DNA of 64,000 bases. Source: Hymenobacter volaticus. Lineage in GTDB: Bacteria; Bacteroidota; Bacteroidia; Cytophagales; Hymenobacteraceae. Under the pieces are notes generated by a model, which worked only from the letters and a program-made list of their open reading frames with translations, was not told the origin of the DNA and made no database searches. Location of the stretch: contig NZ_CP095065.1 in NCBI RefSeq assembly GCF_022921055.1, positions 62,001 through 126,000 of the forward strand, written 5' to 3'. The position numbers were made by a program, and so were the translations under genes. This document shows positions 27,214 through 37,463 of the stretch, in pieces (position 1 is the stretch's first letter; each line of letters starts with the position of its first letter).

Positions 27214-27539
27214 CACCGTTCACTTGCAATCCACGCTATTAGGTGCTGGTGAACACGATAACAAGCTCGTAGCTCGTTGAGTTAAAGAGAAGTTGGATAG
27301 TAAGGAAATAGTCCCAGAACCTGGTCATGCTGGCCAGAGAAGCGTTGATTGGTTACTAATAATGCTGTCGAAGCAAGGGATTTACTCAGGGAACGACCTA
27401 ATCGAGCGATTATACCAAGCGCAGTTCTACCATCTGAACCAAAGCGAATAACGCTTTTGAAGATGGTGCACTGACTATAAAAATAGATATGGAAAGTAGC
27501 ACAGCTCGCCGAGGAGCAAAGCAAGTCGGGAGCGTTGGG
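27214..27539. other. Gene-poor gap
   Basis: No gene recognised; somewhat AT-richer than its surroundings. Confidence 0.4.
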
Positions 27540-27945
27540 CCACGTGCGGATAAATTCGGTGGTTATGAGGCTTCGATCTGTGTTAAATCCTGCTGCGTCC
27601 GTGCACTACTACCAACGCGATTCTAGAAGTTTATTGGTGGCTACAGCAGCTTTCTGTACGCCTGCTCCGCTAGACGTGGTATTCAGGCCTTAGAAAATGC
27701 CTATCTGCTGACTATTTCATGCAGCGACATCCAGTAGTTTTACCACCAGGTGTGCGAAGGGGAGCACTTAGGCCGCCTCAGGCAGCAACCTTGTTCGTGA
27801 ACGTGTTAGGCCAACTCACCTCGTTCTACGAGTACACAACCGCGCAGCGCTACGCCAGCTTTGTGCGCACCTACCCGACTTGCAGCACCACATTCCGCCG
27901 TATCATATCGCCTCCTACGTTGGGGGCAAGAGAAAGTCGCTGAGT
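27540..27945 (+). pseudogene. Crp/Fnr-family regulator relic
   Basis: Three pieces in different frames match a Crp/Fnr regulator in the right order: ENAYLLTISCSDIQ followed by a TAG and then FYHQVCEGEHLGRL; then AQRYASFVRTYP; then HIPPYHIASYVGG with KRKSLS, the recognition-helix region. Stops and shifts occur between them and the DNA-binding end is cut short, so the gene is dead. Confidence 0.55.
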
Positions 27946-28056
27946 TGAATTCGGGGTCGCGCGGCATTGTGGGCGGTGGCGCATTTATGCACTTAAGTGA
28001 ATGACTGGAAGGGCAGCACAACTACACCTTTGTGTCGTACTATTCTTCTCTTCGTT

Positions 28057-28458
28057 ATGCGTCGCACGCTCTCCCGCAGCCTCGGGCTGCTCATTGGTCT
28101 TGGCATGGTGTTTATCGGCCTGCGCTTTCTGCTGGCTCCCCGGACGGGAGCGGAAGGCTTCGGCGTGTTTCTACCCCCTGCCGATGTGCATTACGCCTTT
28201 CACTACGCCAAAGGCATCCGGGACGTGTTTTCAGGCCTGTTGCTAGTGGCCTTTGCCGCCCTTGGCTACGACCGACCCTTGGCATGGGTCATGCTGCTGG
28301 GTACACTCATTCCCAGCGTAGACCTAGCCATCGTGCGGGCCCAGCCCACCGCCTCGCTGCCGTTGGAACTACCGCACCTAGTGGCCATCGGCCTGCTGCT
28401 GAGCGGGGCGGCTTCTTTATTCAGCCAGTCTGCTCCCGTACCCCCCGCGAAAGGGTAA
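28057..28458 (+). CDS. Small membrane protein, DUF4267-like
   Basis: About 133 residues from ATG 28057, with four hydrophobic segments (LGLLIGLGMVFIGLRFLLAP; GLLLVAFAALG; WVMLLGTLIPSVDLAIV; LPHLVAIGLLLSGAASLF). The pattern GFGV...HYAKGIRDVFSG between the first two matches DUF4267 proteins. Function unknown. No operon partner. Confidence 0.68.
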   Translation: MRRTLSRSLGLLIGLGMVFIGLRFLLAPRTGAEGFGVFLPPADVHYAFHYAKGIRDVFSGLLLVAFAALGYDRPLAWVMLLGTLIPSVDLAIVRAQPTASLPLELPHLVAIGLLLSGAASLFSQSAPVPPAKG

Positions 28459-29001
28459 CCTTCCACTCAGCTTATCCGACACTCGTTACGAGTCCGCTCT
28501 GGCCCGCCTGGCTGGTTACCTTAACCTTGTTTAGCAGTAGCCCCGGATACGGCACCAATGTCTTCTATGCCCGCCCCACCCTGCGGCGCGTTGATGAGGC
28601 TAATGGCACGCAGGTTCTGGATGCGTTGCGCGTAAACTCTGGCCGATGCCCGCGCCCTGCAAGCGCCTTAGGATAGTGTCATCGGCTGTGGGCTGAGGTG
28701 CTTACACTTCGCCCAGCCGGCCTTTCGGGATTGCAGGAACCCTGGTAAACCCGCTTACCCCTTGCATGGCAAGTTCCTTGCGCGGGCCAGCGAAATCTCG
28801 CGCCGAGGTAGCAGGCAGTAGGCTGCACCAAGTTGCCTGGTTGTCAGCTAGAACCAGCGAAATGCACCTGATTTGAGGCAGCCTCCGCTAGGGTGCTAAA
28901 CAGTTACTCGAATACTTAACCTCAACTACTAAGTAGCCGGCCAGCAGGCTTGCCGCAGTTGATAGCCATTTGCTTTCTCTTACACTCTTACTACTTCATG
29001 T
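28459..29001. other. Gene-poor stretch
   Basis: Open frames here look like by-products of GC-rich composition; no family was recognised on either strand. Confidence 0.4.
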
Positions 29002-29505
29002 ATGCGCCCTACTTCCATCAGTACCCTCGACCCCCAAGCCGGCCCGACCGTTTCGCAAGCAGGCGGCACCTATCGGGTAGTGGTCTCCGGCGACCAGACC
29101 GGCCAGGCCTATGCCATCATCGATATGCTGGTGCCACCCCACAGCGGCCCGGTGCCCCATGCGCACCCCACCATTCAAGAAACCTTTTATGTCATGGAAG
29201 GGGAAGTTGTTGTGCGCTCCGAAACCCAAACTTACGTGGCCAAAAAAGGGGCGGTGGTCACTATTCCACTGGGTGGCGCGGTTCATAATTTCACCAATGA
29301 GAGCACGACCCCAGCGCATATGCTCTGCGTAGTTGCGCCTGCCGGCCTCGATACCTTTTTCCTAACGGTTGGCCAGCCAATTGTGGCCGGGCAGCCGCTC
29401 GCCACACCGCCACCCACGCCCGAACAACAGCAGCGCATTGGCGCGCTAGCCAAGCAATACGGCCAAGAGGTCTTTCCGCCCGATTATTTTACCAAAAAGG
29501 GCTAG
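29002..29505 (+). CDS. Cupin-domain protein
   Basis: A 167-residue single-domain cupin from ATG 29002. Motif 1 (GPVPHAHPTIQETFYVMEGE) supplies metal ligands His, His and Glu, and motif 2 (PLGGAVHNFTNE) supplies a further His. The tail (PDYFTKKG) is typical of small cupins encoded near hydrolases or regulators. Reaction unknown. Confidence 0.84.
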   Translation: MRPTSISTLDPQAGPTVSQAGGTYRVVVSGDQTGQAYAIIDMLVPPHSGPVPHAHPTIQETFYVMEGEVVVRSETQTYVAKKGAVVTIPLGGAVHNFTNESTTPAHMLCVVAPAGLDTFFLTVGQPIVAGQPLATPPPTPEQQQRIGALAKQYGQEVFPPDYFTKKG

Positions 29506-29811
29506 CGGGCGGGTTACGCTTCCAGACACTTATCATCCCTTTTTCGGAACTCTTCTCCGAAGGAAACGGGATTTGTGGCTTGGGAGCGTGCGCAAAGCGC
29601 GCAAAACAAATTTTGGCCTAGCTCAACAGAATTTTCGTTGAAGTTAAGAGCAGATTTTTCCTTCAGTTCTTGGGGAAAGCTGCTTTACATAACAGACTCG
29701 TGGTTCAGTCGAAGTACGCAATGCAAGGCTATCCTGTGGCTCAGGAAGGTGCGCCTGTGGAACCTAAGTACGCTGTTTGGCTTTCGGGCGGTCGCGTTCC
29801 GCGAACCTACC
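29506..29811. other. Gap before a convergent regulator
   Basis: About 300 bases with no supported gene. Confidence 0.4.
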
Positions 29812-30180
29812 TTAGTCGTGCTTACTGGACCAATCCTGCTGGCCCCACTGCTGCAGCGCATCGATAATGGTCAGTAGGGCGCGGCCCTTGGGCGTGGGCG
29901 TGTAGCGAATCTGGGGCGGGACGGTATCCGCCACCGCGCGCTTCTCGACCAACCGCTCGGCCACTAACTCGGCCAGGCGCTTACCAAGCACCTGATCTGA
30001 CAAGGTGGGAAAAGCGTGCTTGAGCTGGCTAAACTGGGCAACCCCATGGGCAATACGATGCAAGACCACCATCTTCCAACGGGGGCTGATGTCGCGCAAG
30101 ACATCATTGACTGAGCACCACGCCGACAAAACCTGCCGATTCTGCGCGTTGGTGGTGCCTTCTTTCACGTTACTGGCCAT
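29812..30180 (-). CDS. HxlR-family transcriptional regulator
   Basis: A 122-residue complete HxlR protein. The winged helix shows ISPRWKMVVLHRIAHGVAQF, then PTLSDQVLGKRLAELVAERL and a wing with IRYTPTPKGRALL. A Cys at about residue 22 (WCSVNDVL) is at the place of the redox-sensing Cys in some HxlR proteins. Divergent from the hydrolase at 30258, which it probably controls through the palindrome at 30204. Confidence 0.88.
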   Translation of the reverse strand: MASNVKEGTTNAQNRQVLSAWCSVNDVLRDISPRWKMVVLHRIAHGVAQFSQLKHAFPTLSDQVLGKRLAELVAERLVEKRAVADTVPPQIRYTPTPKGRALLTIIDALQQWGQQDWSSKHD

Positions 30181-30203
30181 AGGCAGAGAGGAGATGGAGG
30201 AGG

Positions 30204-30219
30204 CTCACTTTGGGGTGAG
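30204..30219. promoter_or_regulatory. Candidate HxlR operator
   Basis: Inverted repeat CTCAC-TTTGGG-GTGAG between two divergent genes, 24 bases from the regulator start. Short half-sites, so support is moderate. Confidence 0.4.
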
Positions 30220-30257
30220 TTATTGGAGCGGAGATGGGCAATGGAGTCCTTTGCCGC

Positions 30258-31172
30258 ATGAAACACTCACCCCTTACAAAGAAAGAGCAATATAGGATGG
30301 TCGACCACCAGGGAACACCCGTGCACAGTGACCGTATCGCAGTCAATGGCACGAACCTGCACTATCGCTTCGCCGGAACAGGTACCCCCGTGGTGTTGCT
30401 GCACGGCATACCCAAAACGGGGTATCACTGGCGGCATCTACTACCCCTACTCAGCGACCACTACACCGTCATCGTGCCGGATCTACGGGGACTCGGCGAT
30501 TCGGATCACCCCGCCGACGGATATGACTCGGCCACGATGAGCGAGGACATTGGGGCGCTCATGGCCAAGCTCGGCCATGGCTCCTATCACGTGGTAGGCG
30601 AAGATTGGGGGGCAGTTATCGGCTATCAGCTCGCCGCGCGTCACCCGCAGCAAGTGAAGTCCCTGGTCTTTGCGGAAGCGTTGATGCCGGGCTTCAACTT
30701 CGAGCAGCATACGGCCTTGACGCCCGAAAATGCGGCGGGCATGTTTCTCTGGCACGTGGGCTTTTACTTTCAGGCGGATGTACCCGAGATGTTGATTGCC
30801 GGCCATGAGCGCGAGTTGCTTACTTACCTGCTCAGGTCCGAGCGCCTGTTCCCCGACACTGCCACGGCCGACGCCATCGAAGAATATGTGCGCTGCTACA
30901 GCCTGCCGGGCGGAATCCGGTCGATGCTGGCGGTGTACCGCGCCATGCTGGTAGACGGCGAACAGAATCGCGAGTTGTCGAAAACCAAATTGGCGCTCCC
31001 GGTCCTGGCGCTAGGCGGCGATGCGTTTATCGGGGAGCGTAATGAGGGCATCATGCAGCAAATGGCCCACAACGTCACCGGCCACGTCTTCCACGCCGGT
31101 CATGATTTAGCAGAGGAAGTACCCGAGGAGATGGCCGCCGTCCTGCTGCCCTTTTTGGCTGCCCATTCGTAA
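30258..31172 (+). CDS. Alpha/beta hydrolase, epoxide hydrolase/haloalkane dehalogenase-like
   Basis: About 304 residues from ATG 30258 (ATG 30297 is an alternative). The oxyanion loop is HGIPKTGYHW and the nucleophile is an Asp in VVGEDWGAVIG, which marks the epoxide hydrolase/dehalogenase branch rather than Ser esterases. A cap region follows (FNFEQHTALTPENAAGMFLW), and the catalytic His is in HAGHDLAEEVPEE near the end. Divergent from an HxlR regulator. Substrate unknown. Confidence 0.85.
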   Translation: MKHSPLTKKEQYRMVDHQGTPVHSDRIAVNGTNLHYRFAGTGTPVVLLHGIPKTGYHWRHLLPLLSDHYTVIVPDLRGLGDSDHPADGYDSATMSEDIGALMAKLGHGSYHVVGEDWGAVIGYQLAARHPQQVKSLVFAEALMPGFNFEQHTALTPENAAGMFLWHVGFYFQADVPEMLIAGHERELLTYLLRSERLFPDTATADAIEEYVRCYSLPGGIRSMLAVYRAMLVDGEQNRELSKTKLALPVLALGGDAFIGERNEGIMQQMAHNVTGHVFHAGHDLAEEVPEEMAAVLLPFLAAHS

Positions 31173-31479
31173 GCCGACGCCCTCAGGCCACGACCTGCGC
31201 CAAGCCCGCAAAAACTGCTCCTATAACTAAACGGACAAGACATACTGAGGGGCTTGGTCGGACAGCATGCGCTGCTGGGTTAAACTCGAGTTGGAAAGCC
31301 CATCGTTGTTTCGCAACAGGCCACTTACTAACTCTCAATTCCCTGCCTCAGCAACTTTGCGAACGTATGAATTCCGGTTGCTAACCGTACCCGGCTGCAA
31401 GGCTTGCTCTTTCAACACTTACTCCATAGGCCAAGGATACTCAATGAACCGGAGCGGAACCTAATAAATCGTTTAAGCA

Positions 31480-31797
31480 ACACTGTATCTGTCTATATCT
31501 GCATTCCAGCAGGGCCCGAGTGAATTTGGGCTGGCGGGTAAGTTGACGCATTGGGACCGCACCCGCGACTTACCCCAACTCACCGTGCCGGTGCTCGCCA
31601 TTGGCGGCAAGTACGACATCATGGACCCGGCCCACACGGAATGGCTTGCCACGCAGGTCAAGCAAGGCAATTCGCTTATTTGCCCGCAAGGCAGCCACAT
31701 GAGTATGTACGACGATCAGCAAACCTACATGAGAGGCCTTATCAAGTATTTGAAGTCAGTGGATGACAGCTCGTTTCAGCCCGGCAGCAAACTCTGA
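31480..31797 (+). pseudogene. Proline iminopeptidase-like hydrolase, C-terminal remnant
   Basis: The last 85 or so codons (THWDRTRDLPQLTVPVLAIG, with the acid in GGKYDIMDPAH and the His in PQGSHMSMYDDQQ) match the end of a proline iminopeptidase-family hydrolase. Upstream codons give GPSEFGLAG in another frame, and the nucleophile half is missing altogether. Truncated. Confidence 0.6.
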
Positions 31798-32113
31798 GTT
31801 GTACTAAGAGGTTAGCCCTGTTTACAGGTATAGACCTATCCTAAATCAGCAACATGCCTTGTTTGGAAATAGGTTGTCAGTATGGTTAACCTACTTCCAG
31901 ATACTACCGCGATGGTGCCGGCTTTACGGCCGACGGGGAGTTTGGCGACAACGTGCTGTATCACGCCGGCACGGTGCTCTACTGCAAGCAGTCGGCACAA
32001 GGGTATACTACACGAGCCCCGAGGTAACAATTTGTTGATGCCTGCAAGTTGACGTTCCTGAGCTTCACTACGTTGGCTGTACCACCGCCTTCCTTCTCGG
32101 GTGGTTGCCTGCT
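31798..32113. other. Gap before the Na/Pi symporter
   Basis: No intact gene. A short plus-strand piece near 31905-32025 (GFTADGEFGDNVLYHAGTVL) reads like protein but was not assigned. Confidence 0.3.
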
Positions 32114-33097
32114 ATGCACTCTTCGTCCATTCTATCCATTGTTTTGCTGGCCGTCAGTGGCTTAGTCTTGTTCTTGTACGCGGTGAGCCGCTTGGCGCTG
32201 GCGCTGCGCCAGGTGGTGGGCGAGCGGGTGAAAAACGCTCTGGACCGCTTTACCAAGACCGTGCCCATGGCCATTCTGGCTGGCACCGTGGTGACGACCC
32301 TGCTCGATTCCTCATCGGTGGTTATTATCCTGGCTATTGCCTTGGTAAGTGCCGGCGCGCTGCCTTTCCGCAACTCCTTGGGCGTGGTGCTCGGCGCCAA
32401 TATCGGTACAACCATTTCCTCTCAACTCTTCGCCTTTGATCTAGGCCAATACGCCGTAGTAGCCATGCTGCCGGGCTTGCTGCTGTTGTCGCTCAGCAAA
32501 AAGCGCCCGGGTCGCACGGCAGGGCGGGCGTTGTTTAACTTCGGATTGCTGTTTTTCTCGTTGTTTCTGATCGGGGAAGCTGCGGCCCCGCTCAAAGACT
32601 ACGAGGGAGTGCAGGCCTGGCTGCTCAAGCTGGAAAACCCGGTGCGCGGGGCGGGAGCCGGCGCCCTAATTACTTTGCTGATTCAATCGTCGTCGGCCAC
32701 GCTCGGTATGGTCATCAAACTGGCGGCCAAAGGCTTGCTGACGCTGCCCGCTGGCATCGCCGTGATGCTCGGCGCCGAGCTAGGAACGTGCTCTGACACG
32801 CTGCTGGCCACCGTGGGCCGCGGCCGCGCCGCTTTAAAGACCGGCTTGTTTCACTTAGGCTTCAATCTGGTTTCTATCACGCTGGGCTTGCTGCTGATTG
32901 CGCCTTTCACGGCCCTGGTACTGCGGGTAGCCGGCCAGGCCGATGTTGCCCGCCAAATTGCCCATGCCCACGTCTTGTTCAACGTCAGCGGCGTGCTGCT
33001 GTTCGCTCCGCTGGTGCCGCTCTGCCAGCGTCTGCTGGATGCGTGGTTGCCCGAGCAAGAACCGGGGGCGCCGGTCCTGGCCCTGCCAGCGAGGTAG
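32114..33097 (+). CDS. Na+/phosphate symporter family protein
   Basis: About 327 residues, start ATG 32114. About eight membrane segments with the two inverted Na/Pi repeats typical of the NptA/PhoU-less group: repeat 1 has LLDSSSVVIILAIALV and GANIGTTISSQ; repeat 2 has LLIQSSSATLGMVIKL and GAELGTCSDTLLATVG. The QSSS/SSS plus GANIGT and GAELGT motifs form the substrate site. No C-terminal PhoU domain. Lies upstream of phoD and the alkaline phosphatase, consistent with taking up phosphate they release. Confidence 0.87.
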   Translation: MHSSSILSIVLLAVSGLVLFLYAVSRLALALRQVVGERVKNALDRFTKTVPMAILAGTVVTTLLDSSSVVIILAIALVSAGALPFRNSLGVVLGANIGTTISSQLFAFDLGQYAVVAMLPGLLLLSLSKKRPGRTAGRALFNFGLLFFSLFLIGEAAAPLKDYEGVQAWLLKLENPVRGAGAGALITLLIQSSSATLGMVIKLAAKGLLTLPAGIAVMLGAELGTCSDTLLATVGRGRAALKTGLFHLGFNLVSITLGLLLIAPFTALVLRVAGQADVARQIAHAHVLFNVSGVLLFAPLVPLCQRLLDAWLPEQEPGAPVLALPAR

Positions 33098-33255
33098 ATA
33101 GCTACTTGATAATAATGCTCAGTGAATGGGCTAGGTAATATACGGTGGCGACTCGCATCTTATTCAACTTCATTTAATTACATAATATATCGGTAATCTA
33201 CACGTCATACCTTGGCGCTACCTTTAAGCTAAGCAGCACTTAACGCCTTAGCAGT

Positions 33256-34986
33256 ATGGCCAAAAACACTACTAAAGGAGTAACCAGACGAAAATTCATT
33301 AAAAATACGGCCCTGATTTCAAGCGGCGTCACGTTGCTGCCTTCTTTGCTGAGCAGCTGCGCCGACGATGACGACGGCCCCGTGTATACCGGCGGCGGCT
33401 TCCGCGAGGGCGTGGCCAGCTTCGATCCGTCCGCTACGGGAATTATCCTTTGGACCCGCTACACCCCGGCTGACAACGAATCCGGCGACGCGCTCATCCG
33501 CTGGGAGCTGTCCGATACCGCCGACTTCAACCGGTTGGCGGCGAGCGGCACTCTCCGGGCGGGACCAGCTACGGACTACACCGTGGCAGTGGATGCAACG
33601 GGCTTAACAGCCAACCAGAAGTACTTTTACCGCTTCCGCAGCGAAAGCACCCGGGCGGAATCGGTGGTTGGGGAAACCCGTACCTTGCCGCTGGCCGGCC
33701 AAGCGAGCAGCGTGAAGATGGCTGTCGTGTCGTGCGCCAACTACCAATCGGGCTTGTTTAACGTTTACGGGGCCGTGGCCGCGTCGGAGGCCGATGTGGT
33801 GGTGCACCTGGGCGACTACATCTACGAGTACGGCCAGGGGCAGTACGGCACCAACAGCTCGACGGCTGTCTTGAATAGAGGCCACTTGCCGGCCACCGAA
33901 GTGCTGAACTTAAGCGACTACCGCACCCGCTACCAGCAGTACCGCAGCGACCCGCAATTGCAGCTGGCCCACCAGCTCAAGCCCTTTATCTGCGTGTGGG
34001 ACGACCACGAGCTGGCTAACGATGCGTACGTGGACGGAGCCGAAAACCACCAGCCTTCCGAGGGCTCTTACGCCCAGCGCAAGCAGATTGCCCAGCAGGT
34101 CTGGCACGAGTACCTGCCGGCCCGGGTTAGCAGCCCCGATAAAATCTACCGCAGCTTCGACTTCGGCGGCATTGCCCAGTTGCTCATGCTCGACACCCGC
34201 CTGCTCGGGCGCGACAAGCAACTGAGCTACGCCGACTACTTCGGGGCCGGCGGCACCTTCAACGCGGCGGCTTTCGCCACGGCCTGGCTGAATCCGAACC
34301 GCAGCATGCTCGGCACCGAACAGCGTACTTGGCTGGCCGCCGCCCTGGCCGGGAGCAGCGCCAAGTGGCAGGTCTTGGGCTCGCAGGTGCTGATGGGCAA
34401 AATGTACATCCCGGCCGAACTGCTGCCGCTAGTGGCACAGTTGGCCTCGGGAGGCGGCACGGCCGCGGTGTTGGCCCAGTACACGGCCCTGGCCACGCAG
34501 CTGATTGCCATCAAGTTGCGCATTCAGCAGGGTGACCCCACGGTAACGCCCACCGAGCGGGCCCGCGTCACGACGGTACTGCCCTATAACCTCGATGCCT
34601 GGGACGGCTATCCGGCCGAGCGGGAGCGGGTGTACGCGGCGGCCGGAGCCAAAAAGCTGGTTTCGCTGGCGGGCGACACGCACAACGCCTGGTACAACGA
34701 TTTGACGACGGCCAGCGGCCAGAAAGCCGGGGTGGAGTTTGCTTGCCCTTCGGTTTCCTCGCCCGGCTTTGAAGCATTCTTCAACGGCAACGCGGCCACG
34801 GCGCAAAGCTTCGCCCAATCCAACCAGCTGCTCATCGACGACCTCAACTACCTCGACGCCTCGCAGCGGGGTTACGTGCTGGCCGAATTCAGCGCGACAA
34901 CCGCCTCGGCACAGTGGCGGTACGTGGGGAGCCTGGACGTGGCCAGCACTTCCACGACCACCGGCAAGACGGTAACCGAAGCTTAG
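33256..34986 (+). CDS. phoD: PhoD-family alkaline phosphatase
   Basis: A 576-residue secreted phosphomonoesterase/diesterase. The N-terminus has a TRRKFIK twin-arginine-like signal and LLSSCADDDD, a possible lipobox. The N-terminal Ig-like domain (GIILWTRYTP, about residues 50-150) precedes the catalytic domain. Metal and active-site motifs: VVSCANYQSG, VVHLGDYIYEYGQG, VWDDHELANDAYVDG, and the distal LVSLAGDTHNAWYND. It uses Fe/Ca ions. Ends at a strong terminator shared with the convergent alkaline phosphatase. With the upstream symporter and that phosphatase it forms a phosphate acquisition cluster. Confidence 0.93.
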   Translation: MAKNTTKGVTRRKFIKNTALISSGVTLLPSLLSSCADDDDGPVYTGGGFREGVASFDPSATGIILWTRYTPADNESGDALIRWELSDTADFNRLAASGTLRAGPATDYTVAVDATGLTANQKYFYRFRSESTRAESVVGETRTLPLAGQASSVKMAVVSCANYQSGLFNVYGAVAASEADVVVHLGDYIYEYGQGQYGTNSSTAVLNRGHLPATEVLNLSDYRTRYQQYRSDPQLQLAHQLKPFICVWDDHELANDAYVDGAENHQPSEGSYAQRKQIAQQVWHEYLPARVSSPDKIYRSFDFGGIAQLLMLDTRLLGRDKQLSYADYFGAGGTFNAAAFATAWLNPNRSMLGTEQRTWLAAALAGSSAKWQVLGSQVLMGKMYIPAELLPLVAQLASGGGTAAVLAQYTALATQLIAIKLRIQQGDPTVTPTERARVTTVLPYNLDAWDGYPAERERVYAAAGAKKLVSLAGDTHNAWYNDLTTASGQKAGVEFACPSVSSPGFEAFFNGNAATAQSFAQSNQLLIDDLNYLDASQRGYVLAEFSATTASAQWRYVGSLDVASTSTTTGKTVTEA

Positions 34987-35015
34987 CAGAAATTGCGGCA
35001 GGGTTAATTGATATA

Positions 35016-35055
35016 AAAAAGAATGCGGGCAGAAGTTGCCCGCATTCTTTTTTTA
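35016..35055. terminator. Bidirectional intrinsic terminator
   Basis: Perfect stem of about 15 bp (AAAGAATGCGGGCA with TGCCCGCATTCTTT), five-base loop, A-run on one side and T-run on the other, between convergent phoD and the alkaline phosphatase. Confidence 0.9.
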
Positions 35056-35153
35056 AATCTCGATGCGCCAAACAGCTTTACTAACTGGTCTGCTTGGTTT
35101 TAGTTGACCCGCAGGCTTTTAACCTAGCCCGGTCGGCAAAGCGGCAGCTGTGC

Positions 35154-37242
35154 CTAGAGCTTGACGGTCTTTTTGGAAATCACCTGCCCATCGATCGTCA
35201 CGGTGGCGATGTAGAGGCCGCTGCCTAGGTGTTGCGCGTCAACCGGAACGGTGAACGAACCCGCGCGGTAAAGCTTATGGTCTACCAGCGTGGCCACTTT
35301 CTGGCCCAGCTCGTTGAAGAGTTCCACGCTCACCGGGGCAGCCGTAGTAACGTCGAACGACACGGTAAGTTGGTTGTTGAACGGGGTCGGGAAAACGTGC
35401 ACTGTTGGGTCCGCCGGGTTTTGGGCGCCGCGGGCGGCCAGAACTTGCTCGAACATGCTCAAGCTCATGAAATTGGCCATAATGGAAGTCAGGGCCGTGT
35501 TGTCGAGCAAGCCCTGGCCGCTGATCCGGGCCGCGTGCGAGCTGTTGGTATTGTCTTCGGCGCCCACCCAAATATCTTGGGGAGTGTGGTTGCCGGGCGT
35601 TCCGCCCTGGTTGCTGCCTACTCCGGTGCTGGCACGGACGCCGTTACCATTGGTGAGCGGGTTGGAGCCATAGGCCACTACAATGCGCTTGCCGGTGGCC
35701 GAAGCCGGGGTCGGGTACGTCTTGCCTTGGAAGGTGGTCATCACGTACTCGGGAAACCAGCCCCCGCCCCACCGTCGCCGCGCACCAGGTTGGTGGGCGT
35801 GGCGTAGCCGGCTTCCGCCGCCACCGACTTAGTGATTTGACCGGAGTAGGTCCGGATTTTGGTGCCGTTCTGCTGGGCATCGGCTTCGTCGTGCAAGCCC
35901 GTAACGGTAAAGCCCCCGCACTCGTGGTCGGACGAGCTGAACAGTAAAGTCCGGCCGTTGCTGGCCGTATTAAGGAAGGCGCGGCCCTCGGCAATGGCGT
36001 AGTCGAACGCCAGCACTTCCTTGATCATGTAGTCCGAGGCGTACACGTTGGTGGTGCGCGGAGTGGCAGGCGTGGCCACGTAGTTGGCTTCGCCCCCGCC
36101 CACGTAGGCGGGCCGGTCAACTTCCACCGTGTACTGGTTGCCGCCGGTGCCCGCGGCCACCGTGATACCGCCCGTATTGGCGTGCTCTAAGTGGTCGATG
36201 CGGCCCGATTCCACCAGCAGGAAAAAGCCTTTACCGTTGCTCTTGGCTTGCAGCACCCGAATGGCAGCCTGCGTCATTTCCGCCAGCGAGGGCTCCCAGG
36301 GCGCGCTGGTTTGCCGGTCCTGCTCGAAGTTGACGTGCGAGGCGTGAAACAAGCCCAGCAGCTTCTTGCCGTTGGGACCAGTATAATCGGCTAGGTTCAG
36401 GTTGTTGAGCGCGTCGCGGCTGTTAACGAAGCCGTAGTTGCGCTGCGTGACGGCGTAGCTCACCAAGTCCACATCATCGGCGCGGCGACCCCGCGTCAGG
36501 GTGGCGGGGGCATTGGTGGCCGGGTCCGTGATGGTATTACCGGCGGCGTCGCGGATGGTTTCGTAGGGGCTGGCCACGTTGCGGGGCAAGAAGTGGCGCG
36601 AGCCGCCGCCGAGAATCACGTCCACATCCACGCCGACTTTGGTGGTAGGCAGCACCCAGTCGCGCGCCGCCGTGTAGCGGAACGAGGCCGTGGGGCTGGC
36701 GTTGAAGATGGCCTCGTACTGCGGCTGAGAAGCGGCGATGTACTGGGCGGCAATGTAGTCTTCGAGGTCGCGAAACCAGATATGGCTGGCGAAGGCGGCG
36801 GGGTGGCGTGCGTGATGCGGGCCGTGCTCACGATACCAACGGCGTAGCCTTGCTTTTTAGCGGCTTCGAGAATGGTTTCGATGGACTGCCCGGTGGCCGG
36901 GTCCAGCGAAATCACCTCGTTGTCTTGCTTGCCGCGCTTACCGCAGGCGTACACCGACGCGCCGGGGGCCGAGTCGGTGATCCAGGAATTCAGCGAGTGG
37001 GTGGTCACCGTGGCGTTGTACTTGAGCTTGTCGAGGGCCAGCACCTGGAAGTTGGCATCGGTGTTGAAGCGCTTGCCATCCCGCCCCTGGCCCATGGCCA
37101 TGCGGGCCGCCGTTTTGGGGGCGAGCCCGAACCCGTCCCCGATGTACATGATGACGTTGGTGTTCGGGGTTTGGGCCTGCGCGGGCCCGGCGCCCATCGC
37201 CGAGAGCAGCAGCCCCGCGCTGAGTAAACGTTTTGCGTTCAT
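35154..37242 (-). CDS. phoA: PhoA-like alkaline phosphatase with T9SS sorting domain (frameshifted twice)
   Basis: About 696 residues after repair. Signal peptide (MNAKRLLSAGLLLSAMGAGP), metal site MYIGDGFG, nucleophile region TDSAPGASVYACG (Ser), then VDVDVILGGGSRHFLP, SGRIDHLEHAN and a His in SSDHECGGF for the second metal. C-terminal 85 residues form a T9SS type A sorting domain (VFPTPFNNQLTVSF, LYIATVTIDGQV, KKTVKL). Breaks: the G-run 36800-36803 (one added base gives ITHATPAAFASHIW) and the C-run 35761-35765 (one added base gives DGGAGGWFPEYVM). Secreted phosphomonoesterase, either released or surface bound. Confidence 0.9.
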
Positions 37243-37463
37243 AGTGACTAGAAAAGAAGGGAAAGAAAAGGGTTGGTAAGCCCGTTAGTACCCCGTAAAA
37301 ATGCCGCTGCCGCATGACGGTGGCGTTACGAATGCATCAAGCCTACGTTATCAAAAAGCGAGCAGGTGTCGGCTTGGTAACACAATGGTTACAAACCGCA
37401 TACAGCGCAGCGACTATCTTTGGCTGAGACCTTGATCCTGCCTGTTGTCGCCACGTTCGCCCT

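Noticed and set aside
28680..28990. Possible relic between the DUF4267-like gene and the cupin gene
   Set aside because: No frame gives recognisable motifs.
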